Shown: positions 44,128 through 51,636 of the stretch, one piece after another | How positions within the stretch are numbered: position 1 is the first letter of the stretch | Layout of the letters: each line of letters starts with the position of its first letter | Source of the DNA: Hyphomicrobiales bacterium | GTDB taxonomy: Bacteria; Pseudomonadota; Alphaproteobacteria; Rhizobiales; Rhizobiaceae | Assembly (NCBI GenBank): GCA_900467745.1 | Contig: UBQW01000016.1 | Coordinates: forward strand, 62,001 to 126,000 | DNA: 64,000 bases | Direction of reading: 5' to 3' | Program-made: the position numbers and the translations under genes | Notes under the pieces: generated by a model | What the model was told of the DNA's origin: nothing | Seen by the model: only the letters and a program-made list of their open reading frames with translations | Database searches by the model: none

Positions 44128-45708
44128 TTATTTCTCTACCTTGTCGTAATAGACCTGGTCCGCGTTAAGACCCTGGGCATAGTTCTTTATCTTGTCGCTT
44201 AGCACGACCTGGTCGTTACCCTGAAGCGTAAAGATGTAAGGCGAGCTTTGCTGGATCTTCTTTTGGAGGTCCTCATAAAGCGCGACACGCTTGGCGGCAT
44301 CCTGCTCCTTCACAGCCGACAGCGTTTCGGCGGTCAGTTCCGGAATGAGCCAGCCGGCCTGCTTTGCTACCGTATTGGCCGAATTGTCCTTGTTGATGGC
44401 AAAGGCACTCGCATTGGAGTGGGCGTCGAAGTAGTCCGGGATCCAGTAGCGCAAGGTCATTTCGAACTTTCCGGCACGGCCGCGCGCATAAATGTCGCTT
44501 GCGACGCCCGGCTGAATGTCGAGCGTCACACCTGCCTGCGCAAAGGTTGATTGCAGCGACTGAGCGATCGAAAGGAATGGCTGGTCGTTGAAAACGATGA
44601 ACTCGATCTTCAACGGCGTCTTTATCCGACCGTCAGCCAGGATCTTCTTTGCTTTCTCGACATTGAGCGTGAAAGGGTTGTCTGTCAGCGCACCAGGGAA
44701 GCCAACTGGCAGGAACGCCTGATGGACGCTGCTTTGCCCGCGCAGAAGGCTTTTGGAAATACCGTCGTAGTCGACAAGATATCGTGCAGCTTCCCAAAAG
44801 GCCGGGTTGCCGAGAGTGGGGTTGGCCTTGCTATTGATGAGGATGTAGTCCGTGCGAGCCGAGGGGACCGCCAGAACCTTGATCCCGCTCTTGGTCTTCA
44901 GCGCTTCGATCTGGTCGGCCGACAAGCCTCTTGCAATATCGGCATCTCCCTGCTCGACGAGCAGTCGGCGGGCTCCCACATCCGGAACGTTTCGGATGAT
45001 GAGGTTTTCGAGCTTCGGCTTGTCTGAAGACTGTGCATTTGCCTGCAGCACCAGCGCCTCGTGCGGCGTGTAATTGGCAATGACGAATGCGCCGCTGCCG
45101 GCGGAGTTGGTCTTCAGCCATTCGTTTCCGAAGTCATTGCCCTTGATCTGCGCAGAGATGGTTTGCTCATCGACAATCGAGGCTATTGGCGCGGTCAACA
45201 GAGAAAGCGCAAATCCCGTGCCGACATCAGCCGTCCAGGTCAGCTTGACATGCTTGTCATCCAGCTTTGTCACCGCGGCATCGACGTTGTCTGCAGTCCA
45301 GCCGAATTCGTTCAGGATGAATGCTGGCGATTTGTTGAGCTTGACCGCGCGTGTCAGCGAAAAGATGACATCTTCCGGACGAACGGGGTTGCCAGATGCA
45401 AATTTGGCATCGGCGATCGCAAATGTCAGGCTCTTGCCGTCGCTTCCTGCTTCCCACGATGTGGCCAGCGCCGGCTCGATCTTTGTCCCGTCGTCTCGGT
45501 TGGACTGTACAAGGCGCTGATAGAGATTGTTGAAGGACTGAACGGTTGTCAGCTCGAAGCCTTCGGCCGGGTCAAAGCTGACTGCGTCGTCGATCGACTG
45601 GGCGACAACCAGCGTGTCATCAGGTGTTGCGGCAAAGCTGGCCAATGGCAAGACGGCTACGGAAAAAACGGCGCCTAGCAGGGCGGCCCGGAAAGATCTC
45701 AACGACAC
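44128..45708 (-). CDS. Peptide/nickel-type ABC substrate-binding protein (family 5), system 2
   Basis: A 526-aa family-5 binding protein with a Sec signal peptide ending near SFAA (residue 26). Segments such as 'LTFAIADAKFASGNPVRPEDVIFSLTRAV' and 'NPAFWEAARYLVDYDGISKSLLRGQ' are typical. It has no Cys and only one Met besides the initiator (near 'KFEMTLRYW'). It follows cysE by 185 bases that contain inverted repeats, so it may have its own promoter or be set to a higher level. The transporter likely carries a sulfur-containing peptide or amino acid derivative, inferred from the adjacent cysE and oxygenase. Confidence 0.93.
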   Translation of the reverse strand: MSLRSFRAALLGAVFSVAVLPLASFAATPDDTLVVAQSIDDAVSFDPAEGFELTTVQSFNNLYQRLVQSNRDDGTKIEPALATSWEAGSDGKSLTFAIADAKFASGNPVRPEDVIFSLTRAVKLNKSPAFILNEFGWTADNVDAAVTKLDDKHVKLTWTADVGTGFALSLLTAPIASIVDEQTISAQIKGNDFGNEWLKTNSAGSGAFVIANYTPHEALVLQANAQSSDKPKLENLIIRNVPDVGARRLLVEQGDADIARGLSADQIEALKTKSGIKVLAVPSARTDYILINSKANPTLGNPAFWEAARYLVDYDGISKSLLRGQSSVHQAFLPVGFPGALTDNPFTLNVEKAKKILADGRIKTPLKIEFIVFNDQPFLSIAQSLQSTFAQAGVTLDIQPGVASDIYARGRAGKFEMTLRYWIPDYFDAHSNASAFAINKDNSANTVAKQAGWLIPELTAETLSAVKEQDAAKRVALYEDLQKKIQQSSPYIFTLQGNDQVVLSDKIKNYAQGLNADQVYYDKVEK

Positions 45709-45825
45709 CTTTAAACTCCTAAATTATGTTAACTTGCCGACCCCGGCGGGATTTGACCGTTCGTGCAGCCGGCAATCTAAAAGGAAGCATGGTTTTCAGC
45801 AGGCGCAATCGTTGCGATTTTCTCT

Positions 45826-45858
45826 AATGAGCGAGAATATTTTTCCATTTCGCTCATT
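45826..45858. promoter_or_regulatory. Inverted repeat upstream of binding protein 2
   Basis: AATGAGCGA (45826-45834) and TCGCTCATT (45850-45858) are a perfect nine-base inverted repeat with a 15-base spacer. The spacer contains GAATATTTTT, identical over ten bases to the metQ upstream element. It could be an operator or a cysE terminator; the shared core favours an operator. Confidence 0.5.
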
Positions 45859-45893
45859 ACATCGGATCGGGCCGCAGATCGACGGTTCATTCG

Positions 45894-46742
45894 TTAGATT
45901 ACATAGTCCGGCTCTGTCATGACCTGATCCATCGTAACGCCTGGAAGCGAGGCATGCCGCTGCCCGATCGGTCGCGCAGGAACGCCGACCACTGAGGTAT
46001 ACGGCTCAACCGGTGAAACGACCACGCTGCCCGCGCCGACCTTCGCACCGATGCCAATCTCGATATTGCCGAGAACTTTCGCGCCCGCCCCGATCAGCGC
46101 GCCACGTCGGACTTTAGGATGGCGGTCGCCGGTTTGCTTGCCGGTGCCGCCCAGCGTTACGTCCTGAAGAATGGAGACGTCGTCTTCGATCACCGCGGTC
46201 TCGCCGATGACGAGCCCGCCACCATGATCGAGCATGATACCACGGCCCATCACGGCAGCAGGATGGATGTCGATGGACAGAACTTCCGAGATCCGCCTTT
46301 GGATGTGCCGCGCCAGGTGGCGCCTCCCGTCGTCCCAAAGCCAGTGAGCCACGCGGTGGCCTTGGAGCGCGTTGAACCCTTTGAAATACAAAAACGGCGT
46401 CAGAAGCTCGTTGTTGCTCGGATCGCGGTCCTTGATCGCCAAGAGGTCCGCTGCTGCGGCACCGAGAAGGCCGGGGCGACTGGTGTAGGCTCCGTAGATC
46501 AGAGCCAGCAGCTCATCGCGATCGACGTCATGATCGGCGAGTTTGATTGCCAAGCGATGCGATAGCGCATGTCCGAAGCTTGGATGCATCAGAACGGCGG
46601 AGTTCATCGCCCGGGTCAGAGCTGCATCTCTTGTCAAGGCAGCATGAGCTTCGCCTTGCAAGTTGCTCCAGATCCTTGCAGCTTCACCGCGGGCTGCGTC
46701 ATCGACGGGCAAGAAGACGAGCTTGCTCTCCAGTCCCGGCAT
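45894..46742 (-). CDS. cysE: Serine O-acetyltransferase
   Basis: A 282-aa serine acetyltransferase, forming O-acetylserine from serine and acetyl-CoA as the acceptor for sulfide in cysteine synthesis. The hexapeptide-repeat domain with catalytic His is visible in 'SIDIHPAAVMGRGIMLDHGGGLVIGETAVIEDDVSILQDVTLGGTG'; the N-terminal helical half is of normal length. The ATG at 46742 has GGAGGAGTGAAC upstream. It has no Cys. It lies downstream of a 2OG oxygenase and upstream of a peptide-type transporter, so it probably supplies O-acetylserine for sulfide released from the imported substrate. Confidence 0.95.
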   Translation of the reverse strand: MPGLESKLVFLPVDDAARGEAARIWSNLQGEAHAALTRDAALTRAMNSAVLMHPSFGHALSHRLAIKLADHDVDRDELLALIYGAYTSRPGLLGAAAADLLAIKDRDPSNNELLTPFLYFKGFNALQGHRVAHWLWDDGRRHLARHIQRRISEVLSIDIHPAAVMGRGIMLDHGGGLVIGETAVIEDDVSILQDVTLGGTGKQTGDRHPKVRRGALIGAGAKVLGNIEIGIGAKVGAGSVVVSPVEPYTSVVGVPARPIGQRHASLPGVTMDQVMTEPDYVI

Positions 46743-46768
46743 GTTCACTCCTCCACATTGCAACAGGG

Positions 46769-47809
46769 TTATTGATCTGCTCGCTGGTCCAGAAGATGAA
46801 GGAGATCTGAATGGTGTCTGGCCGCGACATCGGGATGGGAGCGCAGCCGGCTCTTCAAGTTGTTGAGGCCAACCTCACGAAAGATCGGGTTCAATGGATC
46901 GACCGTTACCCCGCGCTCGCTGCGCCTCAGTTCGTCTGGTAACGTGATCAGGGGAATTGTTGCATCGTAACGGGCGCCAAGAAAGAATGCGACGGAATAG
47001 CGCTCGGTGCCCGACGGTGGAGTGACGACGTCATGGACATCAGCGCGCACGAAACCGTTGGTCGCCAGTTCCAGCAACTCGCCAGTGTTCATGACGAATG
47101 TACCGGGAACTGGTGGTGCCTCGATCCACAGCCCCTCTTCCGTGCGAATGCGCAGGCCAGGCGTCTCGTCTTGCAGCAGGACGGTGACGAACCCGCCGTC
47201 CTTGTGGGCGCCGACACCTTGCGCGCTGCCAGTATTCTCACGGCCCGGATAGCGGATGATCTTCAGCAGCTGCGAGGGTGATGGTTCGTAAATGTCAGCA
47301 AAGACGGTTTCGGCCTGACCGAGTGAAAGTGCGATCGCCTTCAGTACATCGATGCCGAGGCGCGTGACCTCCGCCTGATAGCGCAACAACAGCGGCTTGA
47401 GTTCGGGCAAAGCCTGTGGCCATAGGTTTGGCCCATGAAGCCGGCGCCACGCAGCATTGGCGGTTGCAGCAACAGGCTCGCCTTCCGTGTTGATGTCGAG
47501 CTGCTCACGCCAATCCTGCTCCCCGCGGGTCCGCTCGTAACCAGCACGATTGTAGCCACGAAAATTTGACGACTTGACCATCTCGATCGACAGCTTTTCG
47601 TCTTCGCTCAGCGCAAAAAACCGTTTGGAAGCGGCCAGCACATCATCAATCAGCGTTTGTGGCACCCCGTGGCCCGTCAGGTAAAAGAAACCGTGATCGT
47701 GCAAGGTGCGCGTCAGGGTCCGAATGAATTTCGAACGATCATCGGCATCGCCATAGAACCGAGAAAAATCGATGGTGGGCAGATGGGTTGGGGCGCGCTT
47801 AATGGTCAC
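46769..47809 (-). CDS. 2-oxoglutarate/Fe(II) oxygenase, isopenicillin N synthase-like
   Basis: A 346-aa non-heme iron oxygenase of the isopenicillin N synthase family. The N-terminal DIOX_N part ('PTIDFSRFYG', 'HDHGFFYLTGHGVP') precedes the catalytic domain, with ligands H202 and D204 in 'GAHKDGGFVTVLLQD', H259 in 'RADVHDVV' and the co-substrate RxS at R270-S272 ('RYS'). It could hydroxylate a carbon next to sulfur and so release the sulfur moiety, or act on a sulfur-containing amino acid. Only three Met and no Cys. It sits 55 bases downstream of a 56-aa gene and upstream of cysE. Confidence 0.9.
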   Translation of the reverse strand: MTIKRAPTHLPTIDFSRFYGDADDRSKFIRTLTRTLHDHGFFYLTGHGVPQTLIDDVLAASKRFFALSEDEKLSIEMVKSSNFRGYNRAGYERTRGEQDWREQLDINTEGEPVAATANAAWRRLHGPNLWPQALPELKPLLLRYQAEVTRLGIDVLKAIALSLGQAETVFADIYEPSPSQLLKIIRYPGRENTGSAQGVGAHKDGGFVTVLLQDETPGLRIRTEEGLWIEAPPVPGTFVMNTGELLELATNGFVRADVHDVVTPPSGTERYSVAFFLGARYDATIPLITLPDELRRSERGVTVDPLNPIFREVGLNNLKSRLRSHPDVAARHHSDLLHLLDQRADQ

Positions 47810-47864
47810 TCTATGCCCCTTGATCGGCTATCGGTTCACGCTGTCTCATCGCTCTGCTTCAGCC

Positions 47865-48035
47865 TTAAGGCCAGTAACCAGGACCTGTTCCCCAGTGATA
47901 GCGCCCGTATTCAAGCAATTGATCGTCGGCCTCATGGTCGCGCGAAGCACCGATGCGTCTTTCCACCGGCTCAGCACATCGTGCGAGGAACGCTTCGAAC
48001 CTTACTTGCAAGCGATGGATGAAGTTCTGTGTCAT
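47865..48035 (-). CDS. Small hypothetical protein, 56 aa, first gene of oxygenase-cysE-ABC operon
   Basis: A frame from ATG 48035 to TAA 47865 with a GAGAGG ribosome site six bases upstream. It encodes a hydrophilic peptide rich in Arg, Glu and aromatic residues, ending in 'LLEYGRYHWGTGPGYWP'; one Cys and one Met. It has no family I recognise. It is the first gene of the operon, 55 bases ahead of the oxygenase, with the TTTTGTCGACAAAA palindrome 42 bases upstream. Good ribosome site, position and codon texture make it a likely real gene. Confidence 0.55.
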   Translation of the reverse strand: MTQNFIHRLQVRFEAFLARCAEPVERRIGASRDHEADDQLLEYGRYHWGTGPGYWP

Positions 48036-48076
48036 GTCAGCCTCTCGTCTTCAAAGTGCGTTTCCAGCGACCCCTA

Positions 48077-48090
48077 TTTTGTCGACAAAA
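48077..48090. promoter_or_regulatory. Perfect 14-base palindrome, likely operator
   Basis: TTTTGTCGACAAAA lies in the leader ahead of the 56-aa gene and the oxygenase-cysE-ABC operon. The TTGT-CG-ACAA core resembles operators of GntR-family (FadR-like) or related dimeric regulators. No such regulator is encoded nearby. Confidence 0.5.
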
Positions 48091-48310
48091 ATGGTAGATT
48101 ACAGAAAATACTGTTCTCTTTTGGCTGCGAGTGGGGAAAATCCAACCGCTTTCGCCCTGCCCTTGCCTGGCACGAGGCAGCGTCTCAAGATCCTTGGTCA
48201 GACCATTCAACATCGCCCGCCCGCGGCGGCAAACGATGGGCTTGGCGTGGCCTCCAATCTGCGTAGAAACGTTAAAATCGATCCTGATCGTTAGCTCCGT
48301 TGATGATCGA
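48091..48310. other. Intergenic region upstream of the oxygenase operon
   Basis: The rest of the spacer between the sulfatase stop and the small gene. An AT-rich part (48085-48125) next to the palindrome should contain the promoter. Overlapping frames on the plus strand here are not convincing genes. Confidence 0.4.
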
Positions 48311-49813
48311 CTACCTTGTGCGAAACGCCAGTCCCAGACGAGTGAACGCTTCTGCGGGAGCTTCGTTTGCTTCCATTAAACCCGTAAGCAGTTCTATCAT
48401 TCGATCTTCAACAACTGCGTTGTCTAGCGGCTCGGTCTGACCGGCATCGACATGCAGGTCGTAGAGCCGCGTCTCCTTTTCAAGGAGTGCTCCTGGACCA
48501 TAGTTTGAGTACATCGGAGATCGTTGTGTCACTGGAACCTTGAGCACGGGCACCTGCTTGGTCCACCCGAAGGGAGGCGCCAACGTAGATGTGGACAGTT
48601 CCTCGGGCGTAAACCGCTGCGACAGATGCGTGGGCATGAGCGTGTACTGGAAGATCTCCTGGCTATCGAGATCCGCTGGGAACCGATGATAGGTGTAACG
48701 GCCGTCGGTCACGTTTACCGCCCCACCAAAATAACCAAATAGGACGGCCTCGCGCTCACGTTCACTGAGCAGTGAAAAGCCCTCGGATTCCGGTGGCGGG
48801 GCGATGCCGTAGAGGTCAAGGAAGGTCGGCCCGACATCTACAGACTGGGTCAGACGCGATACACGCCTCGCACCGGGATCCCTCGGATCGTACACGAAGA
48901 GCGGAATGTGCACGATCTCCTCATACATGTTCATGCGGTTCTTCGCCCAGAAGTCATGCTCGCCGAGGAGGAAGCCGTGATCCGTGGTCACGACGAGTGC
49001 TGTGTCCTTCCACAGATCATGTTCGTCGAAGTAGTCGAGCAACTGACCAAGCAGAAAATCACACAACGAAACGATTGCGTAGTAATTGGCCCTGAGCTCG
49101 TTTGCCTCGTCCGGCAGTTCCTCGACGCGACCGTAACGCGGCCAGTCCCGGATGGGGCCGTCCCAGTCGGTCCTGAAGGGTTCCTTGAAGCGGTCGGGCG
49201 CGAAGAACGGCTCGTGGGGATCGAACGTCTCGATCTGTAGCAGCCAGTCGTCGGCATCACGGTTCATGTCGAGAAACTCAAGACCGTGTGCGAAGCACTG
49301 CACGGAAGGAAAGTCCTTTTCTTCCTTTATGAACTCGCGATTGATGATATGCGGCCCATATTTGCTGATGGGCCCGCCTCCTGTCTGCGCTTCGTGGTAT
49401 TTCTCCCGCAGGCGCTCCCAGTGGGGCTGCACCATGGCCTTCCAGGGATCCGATTCCTGGCCGCGGACGAACTCGAACGTGGAGTAGCGATTGTGGTAGG
49501 TGGCGCCGCCATCCTCCCAGTAGTGATAGTGATCGGTGATCAGGTGCGAATGGACGCCCTTGGATTTCAGCAGTTCCGGAAAGGCATTGTCGAAGGGTTC
49601 GAGCGGCCCCCAGCTGCGGTGCAGGAAGGTCAGGCGCCCGGTGAGCAAGTCGCGCCGCGCCGGCATGCATGGCAACGAGCCGACATAATGCTTGTCGTAA
49701 ACTCGTGTGCGCTCAGCAAGCCGATCGAAATTCGGCGTGGGAATGCGCGTGCCGCCATACGCCCCAAGCATGTGGCGATTGAGGGAATCGAACAGAACGA
49801 AGACCGTCTTCAT
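48311..49813 (-). CDS. Sulfatase of the formylglycine type (CMPAR motif), cytoplasmic
   Basis: A 500-aa sulfatase with the active-site motif CMPARR (Cys49) and 'VTTDHGFLLGEHDFW' metal-binding segment. No signal peptide. It closely parallels the enzyme at 6889: shared segments are GSLPCMPARR, WGPLEPFD, 'TDHYHYWE' and a similar C-terminal part. It is the last gene of a binding protein-permease-permease-sulfatase operon divergent from LysR, the same layout as at 3753-8385. Likely cleaves an imported sulfate ester inside the cell. A phosphonate-ester substrate is possible. Confidence 0.9.
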   Translation of the reverse strand: MKTVFVLFDSLNRHMLGAYGGTRIPTPNFDRLAERTRVYDKHYVGSLPCMPARRDLLTGRLTFLHRSWGPLEPFDNAFPELLKSKGVHSHLITDHYHYWEDGGATYHNRYSTFEFVRGQESDPWKAMVQPHWERLREKYHEAQTGGGPISKYGPHIINREFIKEEKDFPSVQCFAHGLEFLDMNRDADDWLLQIETFDPHEPFFAPDRFKEPFRTDWDGPIRDWPRYGRVEELPDEANELRANYYAIVSLCDFLLGQLLDYFDEHDLWKDTALVVTTDHGFLLGEHDFWAKNRMNMYEEIVHIPLFVYDPRDPGARRVSRLTQSVDVGPTFLDLYGIAPPPESEGFSLLSEREREAVLFGYFGGAVNVTDGRYTYHRFPADLDSQEIFQYTLMPTHLSQRFTPEELSTSTLAPPFGWTKQVPVLKVPVTQRSPMYSNYGPGALLEKETRLYDLHVDAGQTEPLDNAVVEDRMIELLTGLMEANEAPAEAFTRLGLAFRTR

Positions 49814-49850
49814 GAGGAGTTCTCCAGAAGTATCGAGTAGAGGGGTTAGC

Positions 49851-50681
49851 CTACTTGACTGCCCCCATCGTCAGCCCGCGCACGATGAACCGTTGGCCAA
49901 TGAACATCATGAGCAGTGCCGGCAGTGTTGACAGGATGGAGGCAGCGGCCATCTGTCCGTACTGAACCTCGTATTGTTGGGCAAAACGCGAGATCGCCAC
50001 GGGAACGGTTGCGGTGTGACGGCTGGTCAAGGTCAATGCCACGGAGAACTCGTTCCAGGAAAATACAAAGGCAAGGACGCCGGCCGCGATCAATCCCGGC
50101 ACCGCAAGCGGAAGGGCGATCCGCAGGAATATGGCGGGACGCCTACAGCCATCGACCATGGCCGCTTCCTCGATCTCTGTGGGGATCTCTCGAAAGTAGG
50201 CCATCATCATCCAGATCGTCATCGGCAGGTTGAGCGCGATATGGGTGAGGACCACCGCAGACAGTGTTCCCGCGAGATCGACCTCTCGGAAGACCAGGTA
50301 CCACGGGCCCACGAGCGTGAGCGGCGGAATCATGTTGAAGATGAGCGTCCAGCCCAGAAACACGCGTGAAATGATCGCGCGCGACTTGAAGTGAACCAGC
50401 GCATAGGCGGCAAGCGTGCCGATCGCAAGGACGCCGACGGTCGACAGTGCCGCTACCACCAGACTGTTCCAGACATTTTCGGGGAAATCGGAACGGCGGG
50501 AATAAAGCACATCGGCATAGTTGAACGCCGTCGGCTTGAATAGCCATGACCCCTGGAGAATGTCGATCTCGTATTTGAGCGACTGGAGGAAGACCCAGAG
50601 AAAGGGCGCCAGGATGACAAAAACGCCAAGCGAGAGAAGAGCAATGCCGACAAACCGGCTTGAGCCACGCAGATCAAGCAT
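49851..50681 (-). CDS. CUT1 ABC transporter permease (MalG/UgpE type), cassette 2
   Basis: A 276-aa permease with six membrane spans and coupling loop EAAMVDGCRRPAIFLRIALP. Start and the preceding permease stop share one base. It precedes the sulfatase by 37 bases, the same spacing as in the first cassette. Confidence 0.93.
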   Translation of the reverse strand: MLDLRGSSRFVGIALLSLGVFVILAPFLWVFLQSLKYEIDILQGSWLFKPTAFNYADVLYSRRSDFPENVWNSLVVAALSTVGVLAIGTLAAYALVHFKSRAIISRVFLGWTLIFNMIPPLTLVGPWYLVFREVDLAGTLSAVVLTHIALNLPMTIWMMMAYFREIPTEIEEAAMVDGCRRPAIFLRIALPLAVPGLIAAGVLAFVFSWNEFSVALTLTSRHTATVPVAISRFAQQYEVQYGQMAAASILSTLPALLMMFIGQRFIVRGLTMGAVK

Positions 50682-51589
50682 CAGCTATTCCTCACGAAGC
50701 GGCCGGCGCGATGGGCGACAAGAATGAAGGCAACCGTCGCCAGGATGACGGCGAGCGAGAGCATCGACCCGTAACCGAGGTCGTTTTGCTGAAAATAGAC
50801 TTTGTAGAGATGCAGGCTCACCACCTCCGTCGAGGTGCCAGGGCCGCCTGAGGTCAGGAGGAAGATCTGGTCGAACACCTTGAATGCGAGAATAGTTCGG
50901 AAGAACAGTGCCACCACGATTGTCGGCCAGATCAAGGGAATGATGATGTTCGTGACGATCCGGCGGTTCGACGCACCGTCGATCCGGGCCGCGTCGATCA
51001 CGTCGCCCGGCACGGCCTCAACTGCGGCAAATAAGATGAGGAAGACAAAGGGCGTCCAATGCCATACATCGACGATAACCACGGACAAGAGCGCCAGGGA
51101 TGTGGATCCCAACCAGTTGATCGGCTGCAGACCAACCAGCGAAACCGCCTGGTTGAGCACGCCGAAGTCGAGACTGTACATGAGCTTCCACATAGAACCG
51201 ATCGCGACCGGTGGCATCAGGATGGGAATAATGAGGATGGTGCGCAGCACACCTTTGGCCTTGCCGGCCGACGATACGAGGATCGCCATCGCCAGTCCGA
51301 AGCAAAGTTCGATAGCGACGCTGACCAGCGCGAAGACGAACGTGTTCTTCAAGGCGATACGGAAGATGTCATCGCCGATCAGCTGCTTCAGGTTTTCGAC
51401 CGGTGTGAAGGTCCAGATTTCGCTTGCTCGCTCGAAGGTGATAGTCGCCATGGACATCGCGACCAGTTCCAGCAGCGGATAGACCGTCAGCAGGACGAGG
51501 AAGAGCGCCGCCGGCGCTAGCGCCAGCAGGTGGAAGTTACGGTCGATGAAATCGGAAAGCCAATGCGTCTTGTCGTGTCTTGTTATCAT
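50681..51589 (-). CDS. CUT1 ABC transporter permease (MalF/UgpA type), cassette 2
   Basis: A 302-aa permease with coupling loop DAARIDGASNRRIVTNIIIP and six hydrophobic helices, the first preceded by 'HDKTHWLSDFIDR'. It follows the binding protein by 47 bases. No ATPase gene is present in this cassette. Confidence 0.93.
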   Translation of the reverse strand: MITRHDKTHWLSDFIDRNFHLLALAPAALFLVLLTVYPLLELVAMSMATITFERASEIWTFTPVENLKQLIGDDIFRIALKNTFVFALVSVAIELCFGLAMAILVSSAGKAKGVLRTILIIPILMPPVAIGSMWKLMYSLDFGVLNQAVSLVGLQPINWLGSTSLALLSVVIVDVWHWTPFVFLILFAAVEAVPGDVIDAARIDGASNRRIVTNIIIPLIWPTIVVALFFRTILAFKVFDQIFLLTSGGPGTSTEVVSLHLYKVYFQQNDLGYGSMLSLAVILATVAFILVAHRAGRFVRNS

Positions 51590-51636
51590 GTCACGGTTCG
51601 CAGCCGCCCCGAAAAGGAACGGCTGCGCCTTGGATG

